The notes below the pieces were generated by a model. That model did no database searches. It was not told the DNA's origin and worked only from the letters and a program-made list of their open reading frames with translations. A program made the translations under genes and the position numbers. Shown here piece by piece: positions 45,290 through 56,566 of a DNA stretch of 64,000 nucleotides. This stretch comes from Lucinisca nassula (taxonomy: Eukaryota > Mollusca > Bivalvia > Lucinida > Lucinidae). The stretch spans positions 18,392,088 through 18,456,087 of the forward strand of contig OY757014.1 of assembly GCA_963580285.1 (NCBI GenBank). The letters are read 5' to 3'. Numbering within the stretch: position 1 is the stretch's first letter; each line of letters opens with the position of its first letter.

Positions 45290-46331
45290 TGTCCAGACAA
45301 ATATGAAACAAATTATGTAGAGCAAATCGTATCTCATACCCAACCTTCAGTTCAGAGCTTTCTAATATGAAACAAATTACAATCCCATGTAGAGCAAATA
45401 GTTTCTCATACCCAACCTCTGGTTCCACAGTTTCAGTTCCGAGCTTTCTAATATGAAACAAATTACAATCTCATGTAGAGCAAATCATTTCTCATACCAA
45501 ACCCATGGTTACACAGTTTCAGTTCAGAGCTTTCTAATATGAAACAAATTAAAAATCCCATGTAGAGCAAATTGTTCCACATACCCAACCTCTGGTTACA
45601 CAGTTTCAGTTCAGAGCTTTCTAATATGAACAAATTACAATCCCATGTAGAGCAAATCTTTCCTCATACCCAACCCATGGTTACACAGTTTCAGTTCAGA
45701 GCTTTCTAATATGAACCAATTACAATCCCATATAGAGCAAATCGTTCCTCATACCCAACCCATGGTTACATAGTTTAAGTTCCGAGCTTTCTAATATGAA
45801 CAAATTACAATCCCATGTAGAGCAAATCATTCCTCATACCCAACCCATGGTTACAGTTTCAGTTCAGAGCTTTCTAATATGAACAAATTACAATCCCATG
45901 TAGAGCAAATCGTTCCTCATACCCAACCTCTGGTTACACAGTTTCACTTCAGAGCTTTCTAATATGAAACAAATTACAATACCATGTAGAGCAAATCGTT
46001 TCTCATACCAAACCCATGGTTTTGCCCCAGCCCATAGGGGCTTGAAGCATGATGTTTCCACGCAGAGCTGAAACCGACCGAAAATGAGTACTTGTAAACT
46101 GCTTAGAGGATCTAAGCCTGCCCAGGCAAAGCAGTGCGAGTTGGCCCGTCCATGTTTATAAACCCTATTGGTTTCATTGGGCGACAGGGCTTGAGATGTC
46201 ATTTCATCTCAATGTCGGGTAATAGTCCAACAAAATTGGAAGCAACATCTCCAAAATGACCTATACAGTGTTGATGGAGACCATAAACCTCAAATCAAAT
46301 AAACAAAAAGTAACCCATGGTTAAATAGTTT
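45290..46331. repeat. Minisatellite, ~86-bp unit, split by a SINE
   Basis: About eight units of TTTCAGTTCAGAGCTTTC, then AATATGAAACAAATTAC and CATGTAGAGCAAATCG. A last partial unit lies after the SINE (46312-46345). Units vary by small indels. Confidence 0.9.
46022..46311 (+). repeat. SINE S1 inserted in the minisatellite
   Basis: Flanked by the 11-bp repeat AACCCATGGTT (46011-46021 and 46312-46322), itself part of the minisatellite unit. Full-length with tail CATAAACCTCAAATCAAATA. Confidence 0.92.
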
Positions 46332-46345
46332 CAGTTCATAGCTAG

Positions 46346-46824
46346 GCCTGTCCCTGGCAACCACCTGATTAATAGCATACTTTGATATACAGGTAAAACA
46401 TACATCTTGCAAAACAGGATGGTTTCTATATGGTCTAATCCTTTTACCCATGAGTTCTTATGTGAAATCTTCTATTTGAAATTCAGACAACTATTTCTGT
46501 AAATAAGCATTTCAATCTGTACCAGGGCCAGAAGGACAAATAGTGCAATGCCTGACAAGAGTCAGCTTATAATGAGCTAACTCATCAGGTTCTGCACTGT
46601 TTAAAACAGTATCTACTTTGATCTGTTGGGCTGCAAGGAATAATTTGTGTGAAAGACATTATCTAATCTTGCAAATGCAAATCTGGCAGATCTTGTACTA
46701 AGCATGCTCAAAAATTGAACAAACAATGCACCACATAATTGTTTGCATCAACACTGAATGCTAAGCAGTACAACAATACCTCTGAGAGACCGAAATCTTG
46801 AAAATATTTTCAGCCCAACCTGTT
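46346..46824. other. Unassigned stretch with one palindrome
   Basis: A diverged form of the common palindrome at about 46527-46603 (GAGTCAGCTTATAATGAGC). No gene. Confidence 0.5.
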
Positions 46825-47037
46825 TTAACCCTTGTCCTGCTGAATATTTAAATATGACATGCCCACTACCAATTATCAACCAATCAGATTACTTGATGCA
46901 AATTATTGCAACAAATTCACAATTTGAACAACAAACAATGTAGATCCTGATCAGATGGCTTCTTCAGAAGCCTTCTGATCTGGATCTACATTGTTTGAAA
47001 GATAAGACATATCCGGGCTCAGCAGGACAAGGGTTAA
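46825..47037. mobile_element. MITE family C, copy 4 (inverted)
   Basis: TTAACCCTTGTCCTGCTG to CAGCAGGACAAGGGTTAA. Palindrome arms GATGGCTTCTTCAGAAGCC. Confidence 0.88.
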
Positions 47038-47203
47038 CCTTCAGCGTGCTGTAGGCGACTTTAGTCACCCAAGGGAGTGGTCCAAATTGAGCAACTTATC
47101 ACGTTCATAAGAAAGCATCGCCATCCGATGAGGTTCTCCAATGCAGGAGGGATTGTTCTTACTTACAAGGCTACAGGTCTAACCAACATTACCAGCTGTT
47201 GGA

Positions 47204-47365
47204 GTGTGTGTGTGTTTGAGTTTTACGTCCCACCAACAGCTAAGGTCATACGGAGACGGGACCTCGGTTTAAAGACTCATCCGAAAGTCTGGAGAAGCCC
47301 GGGATCGATCCTGCGACCCCTGGTTTACAAGGCGAGTAGCGTAACCACTGCACCGCGGAGGCTTC
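47204..47365 (-). repeat. SINE S3 (tRNA-derived), copy 3
   Basis: Flanked by a 14-bp repeat TACCAGCTGTTGGA (47190-47203 and 47366-47379). Minus-strand head AGAAGCCTCCGCGGTGCAG with GGTTACGCTACTCGCC. Confidence 0.9.
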
Positions 47366-47395
47366 TACCAGCTGTTGGATTTTACACCCGGAAAT

Positions 47396-49108
47396 GGTTA
47401 TGATGGCCCTGGGTTGCTCACCTAATCCATATTGTACAAATGAAATTGTAGGTAATATATGGTGGAGTAGAGGATTTGAGCAATTTTGGTTGACCCAAGG
47501 AAGTTTTTATAATTTTAGCGCTGGTGGCCATCTTGTTCATCCAAGCCTAACAGTTTTGGCAATTTTGGAAGAGGGTCACCCAAGGAACATTCCTGTGAAA
47601 TTAATTCGAAATCCATCCACTGGTTAAGCAGGAGAAGTTATTAAAAAGTTTTTCTATTATTAGCTCTGGCAGCCACCTTTTTCATCCCAGCAGAATAATA
47701 TTGTTTGAACAATTTTATTAGAGGGTCACCCAAGAAACATTCCTGGGAAATTATTTTGAAATCCATCCACTGGTTAAGGATAATTTGTTTGTTTTGTTTG
47801 ATTTGATGTTTAACGTCCCCGTCAACACTGTAAAGGTCATTTTGGAGATGTTGCTTCCAATTTTGTGGAACTTTTACCCAACATTGAGATGAAATGAGTT
47901 AAGGAGAAGAAGTTAAAGGTTTTGCTATTTTTAGCTCTGGAGGCCATGGTGGTCATCCAAGCAGAACGCTTTGAGCAATTTTGGTATGAGGTCACCGAAA
48001 TTATTTCGAAATCCATCCACTGGTTAAGGAGCAGATGTCATTTAAAGGTTTTTGTATTTTTAGCTCTGGTGGCCATCTTGTTCAACAGAGCGGAATGGTT
48101 TGAGCAATTTTGGTAGATGGTCACCCAAGGACCATCCACTGGTTAAACAGAAGAAGTCATTTAAAGGTATTTCTATTTTTCGCTGTGTTGGCTATCTTGT
48201 TAATCCAAGCGGAACACTTTGAGTAATTTTGGTAGAGGGTCACTCAAGGAACATTCCTGTGAAATTATATCAAAATCGATCCTTCGGTTAAGGAGCAGAA
48301 GTTGTTTAAAGTTTTTTCTATTTTTAGCCCTGGTGGCCATCTTGTTCATCCAAGTGGAGCAGTTTGAGAAATTTTGGTAGAGGGTCACCCAAGGAACATT
48401 CTTGTGCAATTATTTCAAAATCCATCCAATGGTTAAGGAAGAGAAAGGTTTTTCGATTTTTAGCTCTGGCTGCCAGCTTGTTCTTCCGAGCGGGACAGTT
48501 TGAGTAATTTTGGTTGAGGGTCATCCAAGAAACATTCCTGTAAAATTATTTTGAAATCCATCCACTGGTTAAGGAGCAGAAGCCATTTAAAGGTTTTTCT
48601 ATTTTTAGCTCTGGTGGCCATCTTGTTCATCCTAACAGAACAGTTTGAGCAATTTTGGTAGAGGGTCACCCAAGGAACATTCCTGTGAACTTATTTTGAA
48701 ATCCATTCACTGGATAAGGAGAATAGGTTGTTTAAAGGTTTTTCTATTTTTAGCTCTGGCGGCCATCTTGTTCATCCAAATGGAACAGTTTGAGCAATTT
48801 TGGTAGGGGGTCACCCAAGGAACCTTCCTGTGAAATTATATCAAAATCCATGCACTGGTTAAGGAGGAGGGGTTGTTTAAAGGTTTTTTCTATTTTTAGC
48901 TCTGGTGGCCATCTTGTTCACCCAAGTGGAACAATTTGAGCAATTTTGGTAGAAAATTCCTGTGAAATTATTTCATAATCTGTCCAGCAGTTTTGGCGAA
49001 GAAGTTGTTTAAAGCAAAAGTTGACGACAGACACGCACGGACGGACAACGGACTAAGTCCGATCACAATAACTCACCTTGAGCACGAAGTGCTCAGGTGA
49101 GCTAAAAA
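47396..49108 (+). mobile_element. Pearl-like element 4 (1.7 kb)
   Basis: Starts near GTTATGATGGCCCTGGG and TTGCTCACC. Has ~10 units of ~140 bp (TTAGCTCTGGTGGCCATC, GAGCAATTTTGGTAGAGG, ATCCATCCACTGGTTAAGG). Ends with GCACGGACGGACAACGGAC, hairpin CACCTTGAGCACGAAGTGC and CAGGTGAGCTAAAAA. Includes an S1 fragment at about 47787-47895. Confidence 0.75.
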
Positions 49109-49548
49109 CTGACGATTTCTCAAGAACCCGTCTTCAACAGATCCCCTTAATGGTTTTATCACAATTTTGTGCATGACTACCACACTGGTCAATGCTTTCA
49201 CAGGTTTGCCAGGTATTACGTAGATTTGCCGGTAGATACAGCGCAAGTTTTCTGGAAGAAAATGGCAGCGAACATGGGTTGCTAAGTGGAAATAGGGTCG
49301 TATTTTCCATTGCTTTATTGTTTGTGTTCAATACAGAACACTCCAACTATCACACAGAGTATAGAAATTATTCTTTTTAAAGCGTGCTGTGTGCATTTCT
49401 TGGTATCTATTAGATTTCCGCGAATTTTTTTGCACACAATCCACTCAGGGTAGGTCATTTTTTTAGAAATGTGACATTTTCCAACTCATTTTGTTGGAGT
49501 TTGAGACTTGAGAGCTATCTTGTTTTTCTTTATGCATACCTACTTCTT
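49109..49548. other. Unassigned stretch
   Basis: Short frames on both strands without recognisable domain. No termini seen. Confidence 0.45.
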
Positions 49549-49931
49549 CATATCAACCCGAGGATTCTTATGACGATAATTGTTAGGCAGGGGACTATGC
49601 TTAGAAAAGGAAATCTGGAAAACACGAATATGACGCCTGAGTTGGCGAGACTTGATATGGGGCAATTTGGCGGTGGTCATTTTATTGCGACAATGTCGAG
49701 TCATTGTGTCACATATTTTATGCTGTCAGAGCCTTTTTTTTTTTTATTTTGTCGTTCAACCTTAAATCCAACAACCCAGGGAGAAAGAATAAGGCAGATA
49801 GATGCTCTGTAGACCGAATGTAACATTTTACATATTTGGATATACATATAAATGGGCTACTTTTTTCACTTGCCTGCATACAGACACAAATCAGCGGCAA
49901 GTAAGCTTCTTTCCCATGCACAGACAAACAC

Positions 49932-50106
<175 letters not shown>

Positions 50107-50159
50107 ACCATGCAAAAAATAACAAAAACTCATCCTGAAATTGCACCATTATGGCATTA

Positions 50160-50890
50160 CAGGAGTCACTCTAAAATGGATTAAGGACTTTTTGGACAAT
50201 CAAAAAAAGTCATCCTAATAAACGGAGAAAGTTCAGTATCCCAGTGTCCTCTGGCATCCTGCAGGGCTCAGTTTTTGAACCGATTCTCTTTCTTGTATAC
50301 ATCAATGACCTGCCTCAAGAGTCAGACTTTTCACGGACGATACTGCCAAGTACCATAACAAACAGACAGCGATCTGCTACAATAAGTCTTACATACACTT
50401 GAACTGTGGGCAAAGATGTGGGACATGAACTGTAATCCTTCTAAATGCCAGGTCCTTCATCTTACCCGATGTAAGAACCCCATTCCAATTGTGTACCTCT
50501 GGCATGGTACCTAGCTGGAGAGTGTTTCTGCAGCTAAGTACCTTTGGGTCACCATCTGTGATGATCTAAACTGGACCCCCTACAATGACAACAAAAACAA
50601 AAAAGCAAATCAGACCCTTGGATTCTTGAAAAGAAACATTCTGGCCCATCATAAGGATCTGAAATGAGTTGCATATAAGACTCTTGTCAGACCGCAACTA
50701 GAGTACGTGTCCACTGTGTGGTATCCCCACACTGCCACTGGCATATACAAAGTGGAAGCAGTCCAAGGAATGGCGGCGGGATGGGCAACATGTGATAAAG
50801 CTACGCTTCAAGTGTTACAGCTAAGGAATTGGTCCGAGAACCCGAGACCTGCGGGATGCCAGAGGAAACTGGGATACTAGCAGAGTTTAC
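50160..50890 (+). pseudogene. LINE reverse transcriptase fragment
   Basis: Scattered frames give KWIKDFLDNQ, SGILQGSVLEPILFLVYIND and a downstream region like YKTLVRPQLEY, equivalent to the RT palm and thumb of Jockey/CR1-like LINEs. The FADD motif is disrupted near 50335. Multiple stops and frameshifts; no endonuclease. Confidence 0.75.
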
Positions 50891-51027
50891 CCCGTTTATT
50901 ATGCCATAATGGTGCAATTTCAGAATGAGTTTTTTTTTTTTTTTGCATGGGTGACTCGTCAAAAGCTTGGAAAGAAGCTTACTTGCCGCTGATGTGTGTC
51001 TGTAGCATATTCATATGTAGCTCCAAA

Positions 51028-51378
51028 TACAGTAGAACTTCGATGGCTCGAACACAGATGGCTCATTTACCATGGCTGAGTCGAACCAGTTCTTGAGTCC
51101 CTAGGGAAGTTCTCTACATAAGAAATGGTGCGAGATAATTTAGGAGACTGTCGTCTTTTATCTTGCAAATGTATGATGTGTGTACTCATTAGAATCGCCT
51201 CGATGAGGCGATTCGAATGAGTACACACAGCATACATATTCATTACAGGACACCGAAAATATGTCAAAAAGTACCTCGTTATGCCTCCTGGTAGTAAACC
51301 TCAGTGGCTCGAACTACCCCTGTCTCGAACAGATTTTCCAGGTCCCAAAGGTGTTCGAGCCATTGAAGTTTGACTGTA
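51028..51378. mobile_element. pogo/Tigger-like MITE
   Basis: TA-flanked, with CAGTAGAACTTCGATGGCTC at the left and GAGCCATTGAAGTTTGACTG at the right, close to Tigger/pogo termini. A 51-bp palindrome (AGAATCGCCTCGATGAGGCG) lies inside. Inserted into the right arm of the large inverted repeat. Confidence 0.85.
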
Positions 51379-51594
51379 TGTCAAATGTTACATTTGGTCT
51401 CGCACAGCATAAAATAAATGACACAATGACTCGACATTGTCGCAATAAAATCGACACCGGCAAATTGGGCTGTATCAAGTTTCGCCAACTCGTGCATCAT
51501 ATTCGTGTTTTCCAGATTTTCTTTTCTAAGCATAGTCCCCTGCCAAACGGTTATCGTCATACAAATTCTTGGGTCGATACATTACATGGACTTG

Positions 51595-54500
51595 TTAACC
51601 TGATTGCATGTGGGGAAACCCCTAAAGGGGTACCTTGGGAAACAGTGCAGGCCAAGATCAGACGCCGCAGAACGTGGCATCTGATTGGGGCCTGAGCTAT
51701 TTGCTAACAGAATTTTCCGTCAAAAATAGAATAAAGAAAACAAGAGGGCCCAATGGCCCTATATCGCTCACCTGTGTATCAGAAAATCATTAGTGTAGGA
51801 GACCACTTGACATTGCTATATACTAAATATCTAAGCTCAGGCAAAGCGGTGTCCATGCTTATAAACTCTACTGGTTTCATTGGGCAACAGGGCTTGAGAT
51901 GTAATTTCATCTCAATGTCGGGTAAAAGTCCCACAAAATTGGAAGAGACATCTCCAAAATGACCTTTACAGTGTTGAGGGGGATCTAAAACCTCAAATCA
52001 AACAAAATCTGTGCCTTATGGTTTTGGAGAAAAAGATTTTTTTTTAAGTTTTTTCCAGTATAAGTCTATAGGAGCTAATGAGCCCTGGGCTTGGCCAATT
52101 TTGACCCAAAGGGCACGGTTGGCAGGATTTATGTAGGCGACCATTTTGTGTTGCTATATACTAATTATCTAAGGTCTGTACTTCATGGTTTCAAAGAATT
52201 TTGAAGCTTTTTTCCATTATAAGTTTGTTGGAGTTAAGGGGCCACAGGATTTGGACCCCAGGGGCATGATTGGCAGGATTTCATGTAGGCGACCACTCGA
52301 CATTGCTACATGCTAAATACCTAAGCTCTGGGACTTATGGTTTCAGAGAAGAAGATTTTTGAAGATTATTTTCCCCCATTTTAAGTTGTTTTTTTTTTTT
52401 TTCATTATAAGGGCCCTGTGGTTTCAGAGGAGAAGATTTTTGAAGTTTCTCCAATTGTAGTCTATGGAAGCTAAAGACCCCTGGGGTGTGGCCAATTTTG
52501 GATCCCAGGGGCATAACTGGCAGGATTTATGTGGGTGGCCACTTGACGTTGCTACATACTAAAAATCTAAGCTCTGGGCCTTATGGTTTCATAGAAGAAG
52601 ATTTTTTAAGTTTTTTTCCATTATAAGTTTATTGGAGGTGATGAGCTCGGGCGTGGCCAATTTTGACCCCAGGGGCAGGGTAAGCAGGATTTATGTAGCT
52701 GGCTATTTTATGTTGCTAGACACTAAATATCTAAGTTCTGTGCTTCACAGTTTCTGAGAAGAAGATTTTTGAAGCTTTTTCCATTATGAGTCTATGGGAG
52801 CTAAGGGGCCCCTGGACATTGCCCATTTGGACCCCAGGGGCATGATTAGCAGAAATATGTAGGAGACCACTTGCAGTTGCTACATGCTAAATATCTAAGC
52901 TCTGGGCTCTGTGTTTTCAGAGAAGAAGATTTTTGAAGTTTTTTTTTTTTTCATTATGCTTCTATGGGAGCTATGGGGGTCCCAGGGTGTGGCCCATTTG
53001 AACCCCAGGGGCATGATTGGGCAGGATTTATGTAGGTGACCACTTGTCATTGCTACATGCTAAATATCGCAGCTCTGGGCCCTGTGGTTTCAGAGAAGAT
53101 GATTTCAGAAGCTTTTTTCCATTATGAGTCCATAGGAGCTAAAGGGCCACGGGGCGTGGCCCTTTTGGACCCCAGGGGCATGATTGGCAGGAATTATGTA
53201 TGTGACCACTTGCCGTTGCTACATGCTAAATATCTAAGCTCTGGGCCCTGTGGTTTCAGAGAAGAAGATTTTTGAGCTTTTTTTTCCATTATGAGTCTAT
53301 AGGAGCTAACTGGCCCAGGGGCGTGGCCTTTGGACCCCAGGGGCATGATTGCCAGGAATTACGTAGGTGACCAATTGCCGTTGATACGTGCTAAATATCT
53401 AAGCTCTGGGCCTTGTGGTTTCAGAGAAGAAGATTTTTGAAGCTTTTTTCCATTATGAGTCTATGGGAGTGAAGGGGCCCCGGGGCGTGGCCCATTTGGA
53501 ACCCAGGGGCATGATTGGCAGGAATCATGTAGGTGACCAATTGGCGTTCCTACATGCTAAATATCTAAACTCTGGGCCCTGTAGTTTCAGAGAAGAAGAT
53601 TTTTGAAGCTTTCTTCACCACTATGAGTCTATGGGAGCTAAGGGGCCCCGGGGCGTGGCCCATTTGGAACCTAGGGGCATGATGGGCAGGATTTATGTAG
53701 GTGACCACTTGCCCTTGCTACATGCCAAATATCTCAGCTCTGGGCCCTGTGGTTTCCGAGAAGAAGATTTTTGAAGCTTTTTGTTCCATTATGAGTCTAT
53801 GGGAGCTAAGGGGCCCCAGGGCGTCGCCCAGTTGGAACCCAGGGCCATGATTGGCAGAAATTATGTAGGTGGCCACTGGCCGTTGCCACATGCTAAATAT
53901 CTAAGCTCTGGGCCCTGTGGTTTCAGAGAAGAAGATTTTTGAAGCTTTTTTTCCATTATGAGTCTATGGGAGCTAAGGGGCCCCGGGGTGTGGCCAATTT
54001 GGATCCCAGGGGCATGATTGGCAGGAATTATGTAGGTGACCACTTGCTGTTGCTACATGCCAAATATCGCAGCTCTGGGCCCTGTGGTTTCAGAGAAGAA
54101 GATTTTAGAAGCTTTTTTCCATTATGAGTCTATAGGAGCTAAAGGGCCCCGGGGCGTGGCCTGTTTGGAACCCAGGGGCATGATTGGCAGGAATTATGTG
54201 ATGACCACCTGCCCTTGCTATAAGGTAAATATCTAAGCTCTGGGTCCTGTGGTTTCCGAGAAGAAGATTTTTGAAGCTTTTTGTTCCATTATGAGTCTAT
54301 GGGAGTGAAGGGGCCCTGGGGCGTGGCCAATGTGGACCCCAGGGGCATGATTGGCAGGAATTATGTAGGTGACCACTGGCCGTTGCTACATGCTAAATAT
54401 CTTAGCTCTGGGCCATGTGGTTTCCGAGAAGAAGATTTTTGAAGCTTTTTGTTCCATTATGAGTCTATGGGAGCGAAGGGGCCCCAGGGCGTCGCCCATT

Positions 54501-55475
54501 TGGAACCCAGGGGCATGATTGGCAGGGATTATGTAGGTGGCCACTGACCGTTGCTACATTCTAAATATCTAAGCTCTGGGCCCTGTGGTTTCAGAGAAGA
54601 AGATTTTTGAAGCTTTTTTTCCATTATGAGTCCAAGGGAGCTAAGGGACCCCGGGGTAGGCCCATTTGGACCCCAGGGGCGTGATTGGCAGGAATTATGT
54701 AGGTGACCACTTGCCGTTGCTACATGCCAAATATCGCAGCTCTGGGCCCTGTGGTTTCAGAGAAGAAGATTTTTGAAGCTTTTTTCCATTATGAGTCTAT
54801 AGGAGCTAAAGGGCCCCGGGGCGTGGCCCGTTTGGAACCCAGGGGCATGATTGGCAGGAATTATGTAGGTGACCACTTGCCCTTGCTATATGCTAAATAT
54901 CTAAGCTCTGGGTGCTGTGGTTTCCGAGAAGAAGATTTTTGAAGCTTTTTGTTCCATTGTGAGTCTATGGGAGCAAAGGGCCCTTGGGCGTGGCCAATGT
55001 GGACCCCAGGGGCATGATTGGCAGGAATTATGTAGGTGACCACTGGCCGTTGCTACATGCTAAATATCTTAGCTCTGGGCCCTGTGGTTTCAGAGAAGAA
55101 GATAGTTTAATTTTTTCCCATTGTAAGACTATGGGAGCTGTATGTTGCCATAGCAACCAGAATTCCAATCTGATCAGCCTAAAAACCTTATGCAGCCTTT
55201 CCCCCTACCTGGTGATGCTTCTCATGAAATTTGATCAAGATTGACCATGGGGTATTAGAGATATACTTACTTGAAATTGTTTATGGACGCACGGACGCAC
55301 GCACGCACGGATGCATGCACACACGACGGACGGACGACGGACAAAAAGTGACCACAAAAGCTCACCTTGTCACCAAGTGACAGGTGAGCTAAAAAGGCCT
55401 GACACCCCTTATATGTCAAAATGGACTTGTCCAACATATAGTAATGGAAGAGTCCACTAGAATACAATGGGTTAA
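51595..55475. mobile_element. MITE family B, copy 4, split by a pearl-like element
   Basis: The left part (51595-51738) runs from TTAACCTGATTGCATG through the palindrome CAGACGCCGCAGAACGTGG to GTCAAAAATAGAATAAAG. The right part (55396-55475) resumes with GGCCTGACACCCCTTATATG and ends ACAATGGGTTAA. Together they match the intact copy at 35998-36221. Confidence 0.85.
51739..55395 (+). mobile_element. Pearl-like element 2 (3.7 kb)
   Basis: Starts ACAAGAGGGCCCAATGGCC, CGCTCACCTG; ends CACCTTGTCACCAAGTGAC, AGGTGAGCTAAAAA. Core of ~20 units of 165-169 bp, shared with element 1 in sequence and order. The S1 remnant at 51829-52010 is at the same internal place as in element 1, so both descend from one copy that already carried it. 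Confidence 0.78.
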
Positions 55476-55489
55476 TAACTGATACTTGG

Positions 55490-55565
55490 ATTTCGTCTCT
55501 CACATAGCTCCTTAAGGTGCCTCACAGAGAGATGCGCAGCTTCTCAACTTCCAGGAACTCATCAG
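55490..55565 (+). repeat. DIRS left inverted terminal repeat
   Basis: From ATTTCGTCTCTCACATAGC to CCAGGAACTCATCAG. Pairs with 61069-61143 with few mismatches (GAGGCACCTTAAGG against GAGACACCCTAAGG). Confidence 0.93.
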
Positions 55566-55710
55566 AGCGAGGCTGAACAGCGGAAAGGGCTCATCACGTT
55601 TTTAGAGAATTGATATTTTAGAATTAAATTTTCAGTTTATTTCGCGTAGGAAGTGACAAATCAGCTAGAAATTAGTTTTTAATTAAGTTACAAGAAGGAA
55701 TAATTGGTTG

Positions 55711-56559
55711 GTAAGTTCTTATATCACTTATTTTTCTTACCTTTTTTCTTTAGGAAAATTCAAAATATTCCAGAGCGTGGCATGCATAGGCAGCATTTGA
55801 TGCCGACTGCCATTTCTTTCGTTAGGATTTCTCTATCGGTCTTCCTTCATGACTCGATCGTAAGATCGTTTTTTCTCGATTTGCCATGTCGAGTTTATCT
55901 TCCCGACAACGGGATTTTAAGGAAGCACTGTTTTTATCTGATTTAACACAGCGTGTGTAATTCACAGCCGCCATGTTTGTTGTTTATTTTGGCGAAGCCG
56001 AACATTCGCGACAACGCGTTTCGGCTAAATTGTATGTTAGATCGGTTATCATATAAACACTAATAATTTGATTCAATGACACCGATTTGGTGTTGAAAAA
56101 GGTCAAAGCCGCCATGTTGGTTGTTTATTTTGGTGAAGCCGAACATTCGCGACAACGCGATTCGGCCAAAGTGTATGCTAGATCGGTTATCATATAACCA
56201 CTAATTGTTTGATTCAGGGACGCCGATTTGGTGTTAAAATGCTCAAAGCTGTACAGAAATAGAAATTGACTGATTTTAATTGCTGCTCGGCGTGTTATTA
56301 AAGCGGGAATCGCTGTCGAGCGGGGCGATTTTAGCAGGTTTACCGCACAAAGGAAACCTCATGTATTACTACGCGTAATACGTCGGAACTCAAAACAAAA
56401 TAGTTCGGAACGAACTTCGTTGCAAAATCGCTTTAAAGAAATGAGCTAATACTCGTGTTTCAAAATAAATATATAAAATGAATTAACTAAAGCAATATTG
56501 ACTTATCCTCCATCGATTCATGAGCTTCAGTGCTGAACAAAGTACACCTTTGTTTCAGG
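55711..56559 (+). other. Possible intron in the DIRS 5' leader
   Basis: A consensus donor GTAAGT at 55711 and an acceptor TTTGTTTCAG ending at 56559 bracket the leader, seven bases before the Gag-like ATG. Removing it would take out the tandem repeats and many upstream ATGs. This is inference from splice-site sequence only. Confidence 0.35.
55967..56250 (+). repeat. 141-bp direct repeat, two copies, in DIRS leader
   Basis: GCCGCCATGTT...GTTGTTTATTTTGG at 55967 and 56108, each with GAACATTCGCGACAACGCG and GATCGGTTATCATATAA. About 90% identical by eye. Position before the ORFs suggests promoter or packaging function (inference). Confidence 0.85.
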
Positions 56560-56566
56560 CACCCCG

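Noticed and set aside
45290..46020. Regular ~86-bp repeats as a CRISPR-like array
   Set aside because: There are no unique spacers, the whole unit repeats, and the context is clearly animal.
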